39,327 nucleotides of DNA from the NCBI GenBank assembly GCA_030428785.1, contig JAUIEF010000025.1, forward strand, positions 1-39,327. Direction: 5' to 3'. This document shows positions 16,184-24,558 of the stretch, in pieces. Position 1 is the stretch's first letter. The number at the start of each line of letters is the position of its first letter. Source of the DNA: a bacterium (lineage in GTDB: Bacteria; Planctomycetota; B15-G4). Below the pieces are notes generated by a model, which worked only from the letters and a program-made list of their open reading frames with translations, was not told where the DNA came from and did no database searches. Made by a program: the position numbers and the translations under genes.

Positions 16184-17173
16184 TCACCACCGGAACCCGA
16201 GGGAGCCCCAGGTCAGGCCCGCGCCGAACGCGCACATGACCACGAGCTTGCCTTCCATGTCCTCGAAGAACCCCGTCTCGCGCGCCTCGTGCAGCGCGAC
16301 GGGGATGGACGCGGCCGACGTGTTCCCGTAGCGGTCGATGTTGACGAAGATCCGCTCCTCGGGGAGGTCGAGCTTCTCGCGCGCGGACTCGATGATCCGC
16401 ATGTTCACCTGGTGCGGGATGATGCCGCCCAGCTCGAGGTCGGGGTTGGCCTCCATCTCGCGCTTCACGAGCTCGACCATCTTGTTGACGGCGAACTTGT
16501 AGACCTCGCGGCCGCGGATGACGAGCTTGTTCTGCTTCGCGTCGAGCAGCTCGTGCGTGAGCGGCTGCTCCGCGCCGCCCGCGAGGGTGTGCATGACGTC
16601 GTAGCCCTCGCCGCTCGCGGAGATGTAGTTCGAGCGGAGCTCGCGGCGACCGCCGTGCCCCGTGCCGTACACCGCCGCGCCGGCGGCGTCGCCGAACAGG
16701 ATGCAGGACGTGCGGTCCTCGTAGTTCACGATGCGCGAGAGCGCCTCGGCGCCGATGACGAGCACGTTGTCGTGGCCGCCGGTCCAGAGGAAGCGGCTGG
16801 CGATCGCGCTGCCGTACACGAAGCCGCTGCAGCCCGCCGCCATGTCGAAGGCCGGGATGTCGCGGCAACCGAGCGCGTGCTGGATCTTGCAGGCGGTGGC
16901 GGAGACCTGGCGGTCGGGCGTCACCGTGCCGAGCACGACCATGCCGATGTCGGACGGGTCGAGGCCGGCGTCCTCGATCGCCTTGCGCCCCGCCTCGATG
17001 CAGAGGTCGGAGGTCGTGCGCCCCTCCTCGAGGATGCGCCGCTCCTTGATGCCCGTCCGCTTGGTGATCCAGGCGTCCGACGTGTCGACCATCTTCGACA
17101 GGTCGTCGTTCGTGAGGACGCGGTCCGGAACGGCGGACCCGGTCCCGAGGATCCCGAAAGGCTTCTGGGTCAT
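16184..17173 (-). CDS. fabH: 3-oxoacyl-ACP synthase III
   Basis: FabH starts fatty-acid synthesis by condensing an acyl-CoA with malonyl-ACP. The 329-residue protein has the Cys-His-Asn triad: Cys115 in MAAGCSGFVYG, His254 in GGIIPHQVNMRI and Asn284 in DRYGNTSAAS. It begins GILGTGSAVPDRVLTN, a family hallmark, and contains FGDAAGAAV. Start and plsX stop overlap by four bases (ATGA). Whether it prefers acetyl- or branched-chain CoA cannot be seen. Confidence 0.96.
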   Translation of the reverse strand: MTQKPFGILGTGSAVPDRVLTNDDLSKMVDTSDAWITKRTGIKERRILEEGRTTSDLCIEAGRKAIEDAGLDPSDIGMVVLGTVTPDRQVSATACKIQHALGCRDIPAFDMAAGCSGFVYGSAIASRFLWTGGHDNVLVIGAEALSRIVNYEDRTSCILFGDAAGAAVYGTGHGGRRELRSNYISASGEGYDVMHTLAGGAEQPLTHELLDAKQNKLVIRGREVYKFAVNKMVELVKREMEANPDLELGGIIPHQVNMRIIESAREKLDLPEERIFVNIDRYGNTSAASIPVALHEARETGFFEDMEGKLVVMCAFGAGLTWGSLGFRW

Positions 17174-18174
17174 GAGACGGTCTTCTCCGCGCCGGAGGCC
17201 AGGCGGTCCGTGATGTGTCGGGTGACGTCGTAGTCGATCGCGTTCGAGGCCGCCTTGATCATGTTCATGATCGCGTGCGGGCTCGAGCGGCCGTGCCCGA
17301 TGAGGACCGGCGCGCCGACGCCCAGCAGCGGGGCGCCGCCGTACTCCGCGTAGTCGAGCTGCTCGAACGCCTTGCCGACGGCGCGCTTCACCTCGTCGCG
17401 CGGCGGCGCCTGCTCGAAGGCCGCGTGGACCTGCCGGCTCACGAAGCTGCCGAGCCCCTCGGCGACCTTGAGGATGACGTTGCCGACGAAGCCCTCGCAG
17501 ACGACGACGTCGACGGCGCCGCTCATGAGGTCCTGCCCCTCGACGAAGCCGGCGTAGCGCACGCCCGCCGTCTGCTGGAGCAGCTCGTGCACCTCGAGGA
17601 TGAGCGGGTTGCCCTTGCCCTCCTCGGCGCCGATGTTCAGCAGGCCGACGCGCGGGTCGGTCGTGCCGAAGTTCGCCTTGCTGTACTCACCGGCCATCAC
17701 GGCGTACTGCACCATGTGCACCGGCTTGCAGTAGATGTTCGCGCCGACGTCGATGACGATGCACGGGCTGCCGTCGGTCGTCGGGACGGGCACGGCGATG
17801 CCCGGTCGCGAGACGTTCGGCAGGCGCCCGAGCGTGAGCTGGGCGGCGGCGACCACGGCGCCCGTGTTGCCCGCCGACAGGAAGCCTCGCGCGCGTCCCT
17901 CGACGACCGCCTTCATGCCGCGCACGATCGAGCTCTCGGGCTTGGCGCGGATGGCCGAGGCCGGGCTCTCGTGCATCTCGATGACCTGCGGCGCGTCGAG
18001 GACCTCGGCGCCGGAGAGGTCCGCCTGCTCGAGCGCCGGTCGGAGCTCCTCCTCGCGCCCGACGAGCAGCATGCGCTCCGCCGGGACGACCCCGCGGCTC
18101 GCGGCCAGGGAGGCGCCCTCCACGACGACGCGGGGCGCGTGGTCGCCCCCCATGGCATCGATGGCGATCTTCAC
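17170..18174 (-). CDS. plsX: Phosphate acyltransferase PlsX
   Basis: PlsX makes acyl-phosphate from acyl-ACP, feeding phospholipid synthesis by PlsY. The protein begins KIAIDAMGGDHAPRVVVEGA, the family signature, from a GTG at 18174 (334 residues). It also shows FLSAGNTGAVVAAA, VIDVGANI, LLNIGAEEGKGN, FVEGQDLMSGAVDVVVCEGF and LIGHGRSSPHAI. It starts 20 bases after rpmF, the conserved rpmF-plsX-fabH order of many bacteria, and overlaps fabH by four bases. Confidence 0.96.
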   Translation of the reverse strand: MKIAIDAMGGDHAPRVVVEGASLAASRGVVPAERMLLVGREEELRPALEQADLSGAEVLDAPQVIEMHESPASAIRAKPESSIVRGMKAVVEGRARGFLSAGNTGAVVAAAQLTLGRLPNVSRPGIAVPVPTTDGSPCIVIDVGANIYCKPVHMVQYAVMAGEYSKANFGTTDPRVGLLNIGAEEGKGNPLILEVHELLQQTAGVRYAGFVEGQDLMSGAVDVVVCEGFVGNVILKVAEGLGSFVSRQVHAAFEQAPPRDEVKRAVGKAFEQLDYAEYGGAPLLGVGAPVLIGHGRSSPHAIMNMIKAASNAIDYDVTRHITDRLASGAEKTVS

Positions 18175-18194
18175 GAAGCGGCGCGCCTCGCCGG

Positions 18195-18374
18195 TCAGGC
18201 GTCGAGGGCCAGCACGTCCCGGCCGCGGTAGTGGCCGCAGCTCTCGCAGATCGCGTGGGGCACCTTGTCGGCTCCACAGCGGTCGCACACGGACGTGGCC
18301 GGCGTCGCGAGGGCGAGGTGCGCCCGACGCTTCCGCTTCCGCGCCTTGGAAGTCTTCCGCTTGGGAACAGCCAT
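18195..18374 (-). CDS. rpmF: 50S ribosomal protein L32
   Basis: This 59-residue basic protein starts MAVPKRKTSKARKRKRRAH, as L32 does, and carries a zinc ribbon with Cys30, Cys33, Cys43 and Cys46 (CDRC and CESC). It ends GHYRGRDVLALDA. An AGGAG ribosome-binding site lies about eleven bases before the ATG. It is the first gene of the fab operon, placing fatty-acid synthesis under a ribosomal-protein promoter. Confidence 0.96.
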   Translation of the reverse strand: MAVPKRKTSKARKRKRRAHLALATPATSVCDRCGADKVPHAICESCGHYRGRDVLALDA

Positions 18375-18466
18375 GGGCTCGTCGTCTCCTGGAACCGGAC
18401 CGGGGCGGCACGCCGCGGCCGGGGTGTCGATGATGTCTTGACCGGGACCCGTCGGCCAAACGGGTC

Positions 18467-18472
18467 ACTCTA
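18467..18472 (-). promoter_or_regulatory. Weak -10 box upstream of rpmF
   Basis: TAGAGT on the minus strand (context CGTTAGAGTG) lies about 93 bases before the rpmF start, in the 160-base alaS-rpmF gap. No good -35 box is visible at the usual distance. The rest of the gap is GC-rich with short inverted repeats near 18490-18525 that could end alaS transcription, but no T tract. Confidence 0.25.
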
Positions 18473-18534
18473 ACGGCTGCCGACCGGGGGGGAAAGGCCC
18501 GACCGGGGCGGAGGGCGCCCCCCGGACCCGCGGG

Positions 18535-21225
18535 TCAGGAAGCGGCGCCCCGGGCGGCCTCGAGGACCTCGTCGAGGAGCGCCTCGACGTCGTCGTGGGC
18601 CTTGCCGCGGCCCTGGGCGAAGGCGGCGTTGCCGCCCCCCTTGCCGTCGAGGGCCTCGCAGAGCCGCTGGACGAGGTCGCGCGCGCCGAGGCCCGCCGCC
18701 TGGGCGGCCTTGCCCGAGGCCACGAGGAAGCTCGTGCCGTCGGGCTCGGTCACGGCGAGCACGGCGAGATCGCAGCGGGACTTCACGGCGTCGCCGGCGA
18801 TCTCGCGCAGCGCCTTGACCGGCACGCCCGAGACGGAGGTCGCCATGACCGAGAGGCCGTCGCGGTCGGTGACGGCGCCCGCGAGCTTCGCCTGCACCAT
18901 CTCGGCGCGCAGCTCCTCGAGCTCCTTGCGCACGGTCTTGAGCTCGCCCTGGGTCGTCGCGATGCGCTCCTCGAGCGTGTCCGGGCTCGCCTTGAAGAGG
19001 GCGGCCGAACGGCGCAGGCGTTCGGCGTCCTCGCGCAGCAGCTCGAGCACGCCCGTCCCCGTGCGCGCCTCGATGCGGCGGATGCCCGCGGCGATGGACG
19101 TCTCGGTGGTGATGCGCAGCATGCCGATGTCGCCGGAGCGCAGGACGTGCGTGCCGCCGCACAGCTCGATGGACTCCTTGCCGCGCGGGTTGCCGACGCG
19201 CACGACGCGCACGACGTCGCCGTACTTCTCGCCGAAGAGCGCCATGGCGCCGAGCTCACGGGCCGCGTCGCGCGACATCTCCTCGCCGCTCACAGCCTGG
19301 TTGTCGAGGATCCAGCGGTTCACGAGGTCCTCGACCTCGGCGACCTCCTCCTCGGTGAGCGCGCGGGCGAAGCGGAAGTCGAAGCGCAGGCGGTCCGGCG
19401 CGACGAGCGAGCCGGCCTGCGTGACGTCGTCGCCGAGCACCGCGTGGAGCGCCGCGTGCAGCAGGTGCGTCGCGGTGTGGTTGCGGGCCGTGGCGGCGCG
19501 GGCGTCGGCGTCGACGCGGGCCGTGCACGGGCCCTGCTTCGGCTCGCCCTCGAGCACCGCGCCGCGGTGCAGCGAGATGCCGCGCAGGCTCACGACGTCG
19601 TCCACCTCGATGCGGTAGCCGTCGCCCTCGAGCACGCCGCGGTCGCCGACCTGGCCGCCGCCCTCGGCGTAGAACGGCGTCCGGTCGAGCACGACGACGA
19701 CCTTGCGTTCGGCGGCCTCGCCGCCGCCCGCCTCGCCGCCCTGCTCGGGCGGCGCGGACTCCTCGTCGTCGACGACGGCGAGCACGTTCGCGCCCTCGAG
19801 CACGAGGCCGTCGCGCACGAACTCCGTGGGCGGCAGCTTGCCGGAGACCGCGGCGAGCGGACCCTCGTCGAAGATGGAGTCGCTGATGCGCGACGACTCG
19901 CGCGAGCGCCGGCGCTGCTCGGCCATGGCCTCGCGGTAGCCGTCCTCGTCGACGCCCAGCTCCTCCGACACGAGGAGCTGCTTCTGCATGTCGAGCGGCA
20001 GGCCGAAGGTGTCGTAGAGCAGGAAGGCGTCCTTGCCGGGCAGGCGGTCGCGGCCGGCCTGGCGGGTCTGCTTCGCGAGCACGGCGAGGCGCTGCGAGCC
20101 GGACAGGAACGCCCCGGCGAACCGCTCCTCCTCGGCGGTCACGACGGAGGCGATGAGGTTCCGCGCCTCGACGAGCTCGGGCCACGCCTCCCCCATCGCG
20201 TCGACGACGACGCCCGACAGCTCGGTGAGCCACGGCGTGCGCAGATCGCCGCCGAGCAGGTGCCGGTCGAGCATGGCGCGGCGCAGCACCTTGCGGACGA
20301 CGTAGCCCTGCTTCTCGTTGCTCGGCTCGACGCCGTCCGCGATGCAGAAGGTCGCCGCGCGGACGTGGTCCGCGATGCGCCGCGTGCGCTCGCCCTCCGG
20401 CGTCCCGAACTCCGGCGCGCGTCCGACGTGCCCGTGGATCGCCTCCATGAGCGGCGCGAACAGGCGCGTCTCGAAGTTGCTCGGCAGGACCTCGCCGCGC
20501 TCCAGCGACTCGAGCACGCGTACCGCGCGCTCGAAGCCCATGCCCGTGTCGATGTTGCGGTTCGGGAGCGGGTCGAGGACGCCGCCGTCCTTGCGCTCGA
20601 ACTGCGTGAACACGAGGTTCCAGATCTCGACGAAGCGCGCGCCGTCCTCACCCGGGCCGGCCGCGGGGATCGCGCCGCGGTCGGGGTGGAAGTCGAAGTA
20701 GATCTCCGAGCACGGCCCGCAGATGCCGTTGGGCCCCTTCGAGGGCGCGGACGCCGGCCAGAAGTTCTCGTCCTCGTCGCAGCGGAAGATCCGCTCGCCC
20801 GGCAGCTTCGCGATCTCGCGCCAGAGCGCCTCCGCCTCGTCGTCGTCCTTGTAGACCGTCACCGAGAGGCGGTCGGCCGGCACGCCGTAGCGCTCCGTGA
20901 GCAGCTCCCACGCCCAGCGGATCGCCTCCTCCTTGAAGTAGTCCCCGAAGGAGAAGTTCCCGAGCATCTCGAAGAACGTGTGGTGGGACGACGTGCGTCC
21001 CACGTTCTCGAGGTCGGGCATGCGCAGGCACTTCTGCGACGTCGTCGCCCGCGTGAACGGCAGCCGTCCCTTGCCGAGGAACTCGGCCTTGAACTGGTTC
21101 ATGCCCGCGCCGGTGAAGAGCAGCGTGGGGTCGTTCTCGGGCACGAGCCCGTCGGAGGGGTGACGGGTGTGTCCGTGGGACTCGAAGAAGGCGAGGTAGG
21201 TCTCGCGGATCGCGTCGGGCGTCAT
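18535..21225 (-). CDS. alaS: Alanyl-tRNA synthetase
   Basis: AlaRS charges tRNA-Ala. The ATG at 21225 gives 896 residues, close to the usual 870-900; a longer frame upstream is low-complexity. Class II catalytic motifs include TLLFTGAGMNQFK and SHHTFFEMLGNFSFGDYFK (residues 80-98). The editing domain has the metal site His583, His587 (HTATHLLH) and Cys689, His693 (ELCGGTHV). The C-terminal DHHA1-type domain ends with DGKGGGNAAFAQGRG. It lies 238 bases downstream of recA on the same strand, an arrangement seen in many bacteria. I see no clear promoter or T-box leader before it. Confidence 0.97.
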   Translation of the reverse strand: MTPDAIRETYLAFFESHGHTRHPSDGLVPENDPTLLFTGAGMNQFKAEFLGKGRLPFTRATTSQKCLRMPDLENVGRTSSHHTFFEMLGNFSFGDYFKEEAIRWAWELLTERYGVPADRLSVTVYKDDDEAEALWREIAKLPGERIFRCDEDENFWPASAPSKGPNGICGPCSEIYFDFHPDRGAIPAAGPGEDGARFVEIWNLVFTQFERKDGGVLDPLPNRNIDTGMGFERAVRVLESLERGEVLPSNFETRLFAPLMEAIHGHVGRAPEFGTPEGERTRRIADHVRAATFCIADGVEPSNEKQGYVVRKVLRRAMLDRHLLGGDLRTPWLTELSGVVVDAMGEAWPELVEARNLIASVVTAEEERFAGAFLSGSQRLAVLAKQTRQAGRDRLPGKDAFLLYDTFGLPLDMQKQLLVSEELGVDEDGYREAMAEQRRRSRESSRISDSIFDEGPLAAVSGKLPPTEFVRDGLVLEGANVLAVVDDEESAPPEQGGEAGGGEAAERKVVVVLDRTPFYAEGGGQVGDRGVLEGDGYRIEVDDVVSLRGISLHRGAVLEGEPKQGPCTARVDADARAATARNHTATHLLHAALHAVLGDDVTQAGSLVAPDRLRFDFRFARALTEEEVAEVEDLVNRWILDNQAVSGEEMSRDAARELGAMALFGEKYGDVVRVVRVGNPRGKESIELCGGTHVLRSGDIGMLRITTETSIAAGIRRIEARTGTGVLELLREDAERLRRSAALFKASPDTLEERIATTQGELKTVRKELEELRAEMVQAKLAGAVTDRDGLSVMATSVSGVPVKALREIAGDAVKSRCDLAVLAVTEPDGTSFLVASGKAAQAAGLGARDLVQRLCEALDGKGGGNAAFAQGRGKAHDDVEALLDEVLEAARGAAS

Positions 21226-21380
21226 GTCGCGTCGGGTTCCGGGGGCGTGCGCGCGTCGGGCGGACGCGGCCTCGACCTCCCCTCCGGTCCCCCGGGCCGC
21301 GCCCCCCGTCCGGCCGTCCGGCGCGCACGGTCCGTCGTGCACGGCCTCGGGACGGGACGGCGGACCGACCGGCGCCCGCC

Positions 21381-21405
21381 CCCCACGCGACGGCGTCACG
21401 CGGGG
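21381..21405 (-). terminator. Possible recA terminator hairpin
   Basis: In minus-strand RNA CCCCGCG (from 21405 to 21399) pairs with the CGCGUGGGG segment (21389 to 21381), with one G-U pair and a loop of about nine bases. It begins about 58 bases after the recA stop. It lacks a U tract, so it is only a candidate. The remainder of the 238-base recA-alaS gap shows nothing else I can support. Confidence 0.28.
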
Positions 21406-21463
21406 AGGGGGAGCGCGGTCGGGTCACCGACGCGGCGCGGATGCGCGGTCCGGCGCCCGGGCG

Positions 21464-22657
21464 TCAGTCCTCCTTGTCGCCGGCTTCGGCGGCTTCGGCG
21501 GACCTGGCGGGCGTCGGCGGCGAGGTCTCGACCGCGGGTGCCATCGCATCGCGCACCTTGGTCTCGATCTCCCGCAGAATATCCACGTTTTCGATGAGGA
21601 AGTCGCGCGCTTTTTCGCGGCCCTGCCCGATGCGCGTCGAGCCGTAGGACAGCCAGGCGCCGGACTTCTTGATGATGTTCCGGTCCACCGCGAGGTCCAG
21701 GACGTCGCCCTCGTAGGAGATGCCCTTGTTGAACACGATGTCGAACTCCGCCTTGCGGAACGGCGGCGCCATCTTGTTCTTCACGACCGTCACACGGGCC
21801 CGGTTGCCCGTGACCACGTCGGCTACCTTGATGGACCCGATGCGGCGGATGTCCAGGCGCACGGAGGCGTAGAACTTCAGCGCGCGGCCGCCCGTGGTCG
21901 TCTCGGGGCTGCCGAAGAACACGCCGACCTTCTCGCGGATCTGGTTGATGAAGATCACGCAGGTGCCGCCGCGGGAGATGGCGCCCGTGAGCTTGCGCAT
22001 GGCCTGGGACATGAGGCGCGCCTGGAGACCCACGTGGGTGTCGCCCATCTCGCCCTCGAGCTCGGCCCGCGGCACGAGCGCCGCCACCGAGTCCACGACG
22101 ACGCAGGAGAAGGCGTTGCTGCGCACGAGCATCTCGCAGATCTCGAGGGCCTGCTCGCCGCTGTCGGGCTGGGACACGATGAGGTTGTCCGTGTCGACGC
22201 CCAGCTTCCGGGCGTAGGACGGGTCGAGCGCGTGCTCGGCGTCGATGAAGGCGCAGGTCCCGCCCTTCTTCTGGGCGTTCGCGATGAGGTGCAGGGTGAG
22301 GGTCGTCTTGCCCGAGGACTCGGGGCCGAAGACCTCGACGATGCGGCCCTTGGGCAGGCCGTTGCCGCCCAGCGCGACGTCGAGCGACAGCGAGCCCGTG
22401 GAGATGCCCTCGATGGGCTCCGCCACCTGGTCGCCGAGGCGCATGATGGCGCCGTGGCCGAACTGCTTCTCGATCTGGGCCAGCGTCAGGTCGACGGCCG
22501 TCCCGTCACCGGCGCCCGCGCCCTTGCCGGCGCTCTTCGCGGGGGCGTCGCTCGACGAGGCGTCGGCGGACGTGCGGCTCGCGCCGCGCCGACCGAAGCC
22601 GTTGGACTTGCCGTTGCGCGACAGGGACTTCCCTCCACTCTTGCTGGCGGCGGCCAT
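21464..22657 (-). CDS. recA: Recombinase RecA
   Basis: RecA pairs homologous DNA and triggers the SOS response. The ATG at 22657 is chosen because GGAG lies nine bases before it; the in-frame codons upstream to 22810 are proline-rich and overlap the promoter. The 397-residue protein has Walker [10 protein letters not shown] at 111-119, [33 protein letters not shown], and loop L2 features in [21 protein letters not shown]. Compared with the usual roughly 350 residues it carries an unusual Ser/Gly/Lys/Ala-rich N-terminal extension of about 50 residues. The C-terminal tail is acidic, as normal. Confidence 0.97.
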   Translation of the reverse strand: MAAASKSGGKSLSRNGKSNGFGRRGASRTSADASSSDAPAKSAGKGAGAGDGTAVDLTLAQIEKQFGHGAIMRLGDQVAEPIEGISTGSLSLDVALGGNGLPKGRIVEVFGPESSGKTTLTLHLIANAQKKGGTCAFIDAEHALDPSYARKLGVDTDNLIVSQPDSGEQALEICEMLVRSNAFSCVVVDSVAALVPRAELEGEMGDTHVGLQARLMSQAMRKLTGAISRGGTCVIFINQIREKVGVFFGSPETTTGGRALKFYASVRLDIRRIGSIKVADVVTGNRARVTVVKNKMAPPFRKAEFDIVFNKGISYEGDVLDLAVDRNIIKKSGAWLSYGSTRIGQGREKARDFLIENVDILREIETKVRDAMAPAVETSPPTPARSAEAAEAGDKED

Positions 22658-22804
22658 GCTCTGGGTCTCCGGGGATGCTCGTTTCTGGGGGTCTTGGGTG
22701 GTGGTCGGGGTCGGGATCGGAGGATGCTGCGGCGGGGCTCGCCGGTCCTGCCGGTCGCCGTCCGAGCGGGGCTCGGAGGCCGTCGGCCTCGTCTGGGTCA
22801 TACC

Positions 22805-22819
22805 TAACACCTACTTAAC
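22805..22819 (-). promoter_or_regulatory. GTTA-N7-GTTA direct repeat over the recA promoter (candidate LexA-type operator)
   Basis: On the minus strand GTTA at 22819-22816 and GTTA at 22808-22805 are seven bases apart, an 11-base period. The two 11-base units agree at eight positions (GTTArGTAkGw). The first unit overlaps the predicted -10 box of recA. Alphaproteobacterial LexA recognises a direct repeat GTTC-N7-GTTC with the same period, so the arrangement suggests SOS control. The identity of the regulator is inference. Confidence 0.42.
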
Positions 22820-22840
22820 ATGGCGTCGGGCCCGGTCGAA
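22813..22840 (-). promoter_or_regulatory. Candidate recA promoter
   Basis: On the minus strand TTCGAC (22835-22840) and TTAAGT (22813-22818) are 16 bases apart. The predicted start near 22806 leaves a leader of about 150 bases before the chosen ATG. It is the most AT-rich patch in the 258-base gap between the flippase-like gene and recA. Confidence 0.42.
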
Positions 22841-22860
22841 CCGGGAAATCCCGGGAAATC
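22841..22860. repeat. Exact tandem decamer upstream of the recA promoter
   Basis: CCGGGAAATC occurs twice in succession at 22841-22850 and 22851-22860, followed by another CGGG. It directly abuts the -35 box of the recA promoter. Its position suggests a regulator site, but the short length allows coincidence. Confidence 0.6.
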
Positions 22861-22915
22861 CGGGCGCCCCCGGCGGGCCCCCGCGGTCCGGGTCGACGGC
22901 CCCGCCGGACCGGCG

Positions 22916-24007
22916 TTACGCCGTCGGCGTGGGGTCCGCGGCGTCGGTCGACGCGACCTCGAGCACGCGCTTGCGGTCGAGCACGAGCATGAGCCCGCCG
23001 AGCAGCGAGATGAGCAGCGTCGTGATGCGGTAGGTGAACGAGAGCGCGAGCGCGTGGCTCTCGGCGACGGACACCGTGCGGAAGAAGCGCGCGAAGAGGT
23101 ACTCGCCCACGCCCCACCCGGCCGGCGCGATGGGCACGGCCGACGCGATCATGATGATGGGCACGATCGAGCAGTAGGCGGTGAGGTCGACGTCCGCGAG
23201 ACGCTCGAGGGCGGCCGTCTCCTCGACGAGCTCCTCGGCGGTCCCGGCGAAGGTCTCCGGGTGCTTCGACAGCGCGTCGAGGCTGCCCGTCGCGATCGCG
23301 TTCCCGAACACCGAGAGCGCCACGATGATGAGCAGGTGGACGGCGACGGACATGACGAGCGCGACGGCCACGACGCGCATGCGGTCCCGGTACATGGAGA
23401 CCGCCTGGTCGATCTTGCGCAGCGCGCCCGTGAGGCGACCCTCGCCGCCCTCGCCGCCGCGGCCCAGGAGCGCGCGGAGCTTCGCCTTGAGGCGGCGCGA
23501 GAGCGCGACGGCCGCGCCGAGGCCCGCCGCGCCGAGGAAGGCGTAGGTCCCGAGGGCGATCTCGCTGTAGCGCTCGAGGTCGAGCGGGATGACGACGGCC
23601 GCGATGAGTGCGAGCGCGACGATGCCGATGATGCGGTCCACCGCCACCGAGATGACGGCCGACGCGCGCTGGCTCGGGTTCTCGCGCGTCACGTAGACGG
23701 CCTTCACGAGGTCGCCGCCCGTGAGCCCGGGCACGACGTTGTTGAAGAACACGCCGATGAAGCCGAGCCGCACCGCGATCCACGGCGTCGAGTTGAGCCC
23801 GACGGAGCGCATGAGCAGGTGCCAGCGCAGCATCGCCAGGCAGTTCGCCACGAGGATGAGCGCCAGGCCCTTCACCCAGCCGTTGCGGTCGATGTTCCGG
23901 AGCGCCTGCTCGATGCTCTCCCAGCCGCCCGCTTGGTGGATCACGAAGGCGATGAGGCCGACCGCGACGGCCAGCTTGGCGATCGTCAGGACGTGCGCGC
24001 GCTTCAC
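22916..24007 (-). CDS. Flippase-like integral membrane protein (lysylphosphatidylglycerol synthase TM region / UPF0104)
   Basis: The 363-residue protein has seven to eight hydrophobic segments. It carries family-like features such as GFIGVFFNNVVPGLTGGDLVKA near 90-110, VAVDRIIGIVAL, and PAGWGVGEYLFARFF near the C-terminus. Such proteins are the membrane half of MprF and relatives, thought to move lipids or glycolipid precursors across the membrane. The cytosolic aminoacyl-transferase domain of full MprF is absent. The GTG start overlaps the DUF366 stop by four bases. It is the last gene of a three-gene chain headed by a lipoprotein. The lipid is unknown. Confidence 0.82.
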   Translation of the reverse strand: MKRAHVLTIAKLAVAVGLIAFVIHQAGGWESIEQALRNIDRNGWVKGLALILVANCLAMLRWHLLMRSVGLNSTPWIAVRLGFIGVFFNNVVPGLTGGDLVKAVYVTRENPSQRASAVISVAVDRIIGIVALALIAAVVIPLDLERYSEIALGTYAFLGAAGLGAAVALSRRLKAKLRALLGRGGEGGEGRLTGALRKIDQAVSMYRDRMRVVAVALVMSVAVHLLIIVALSVFGNAIATGSLDALSKHPETFAGTAEELVEETAALERLADVDLTAYCSIVPIIMIASAVPIAPAGWGVGEYLFARFFRTVSVAESHALALSFTYRITTLLISLLGGLMLVLDRKRVLEVASTDAADPTPTA

Positions 24008-24558
24008 GGGACGGGTCTCACCTTGGCGACGGCGTGGGCGGCCGAGTCGAGCTCGCGCTCGTAGGCGCGGGCCGTCCCCTTGAGGAACTCCTCGGGGGCG
24101 ACCCGGAGATCGCGCAGCCCGGCCGCCCGGACCGGGGCCCCCTCCGTATCGACGTTCACGCCCAGGTGGATGAGCACTCCTCGCGGCGAGGTCGTCGCGA
24201 TGGACACCGAGAGCTTGCCGTCGAGCACGAAGAGGTCGTCCCCGCGCACCTCCGGCGTCGTGCCCGAGCGGGCCGCGATCCACTCCGCGGCGAGGCGCAC
24301 GAGCAGCCGCTGGGCGAGCACGCCCTCGGAGAGCGCCATGTCCCGGTGCTCGACGACGAGGTGCGCCATGAGCGGGCTGTAGATGGAGAGGCCCGCCTCG
24401 GCGTCCTCGAGGTCGACCATGTCGTGGGCCGGCACGTCGGCCTCCCCCACGAAGGCGACGACCGTGTCGCCGCCGTCGGCCGACTGCTCGTCGAGGAACG
24501 CGGTCGAGAGCGTGCGGCCGTCGTACGGGCGCGGCGCGTCGAGCAGGACGATGTTCAC
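24004..24558 (-). CDS. DUF366 family protein
   Basis: The 184-residue soluble protein resembles the uncharacterised DUF366 family, known from archaea and some bacteria. Supporting segments are the conserved RGDDLFVLDGKLSVSIAT and the following LIHLGVNVDTEGAPV, plus MVDLEDAEAGLSIYSPLMAHLV near the middle. No catalytic function is established for the family that I know of. The GTG at 24558 overlaps the lipoprotein stop by four bases, and its own stop overlaps the membrane protein start by four bases. The three products therefore are made in fixed order, which suggests a shared envelope task. Confidence 0.75.
   Translation of the reverse strand: MNIVLLDAPRPYDGRTLSTAFLDEQSADGGDTVVAFVGEADVPAHDMVDLEDAEAGLSIYSPLMAHLVVEHRDMALSEGVLAQRLLVRLAAEWIAARSGTTPEVRGDDLFVLDGKLSVSIATTSPRGVLIHLGVNVDTEGAPVRAAGLRDLRVAPEEFLKGTARAYERELDSAAHAVAKVRPVP

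Noticed and set aside
21226..21463. T-box or other riboswitch leader before alaS
   Set aside because: No T-box sequence, specifier loop or conserved core is visible; the stretch is simply GC-rich with one possible hairpin.
18595..21597. A 1,000-codon plus-strand frame opposite alaS
   Set aside because: It is the antisense of alaS with Arg/Ala/Val/Leu/Asp-rich filler and no domain; alaS motifs on the other strand are complete.
22658..22810. RecA starting at the GTG at 22810
   Set aside because: That start lies within the promoter and direct repeat, the extra residues are proline-rich, and a good ribosome-binding site precedes the ATG at 22657.
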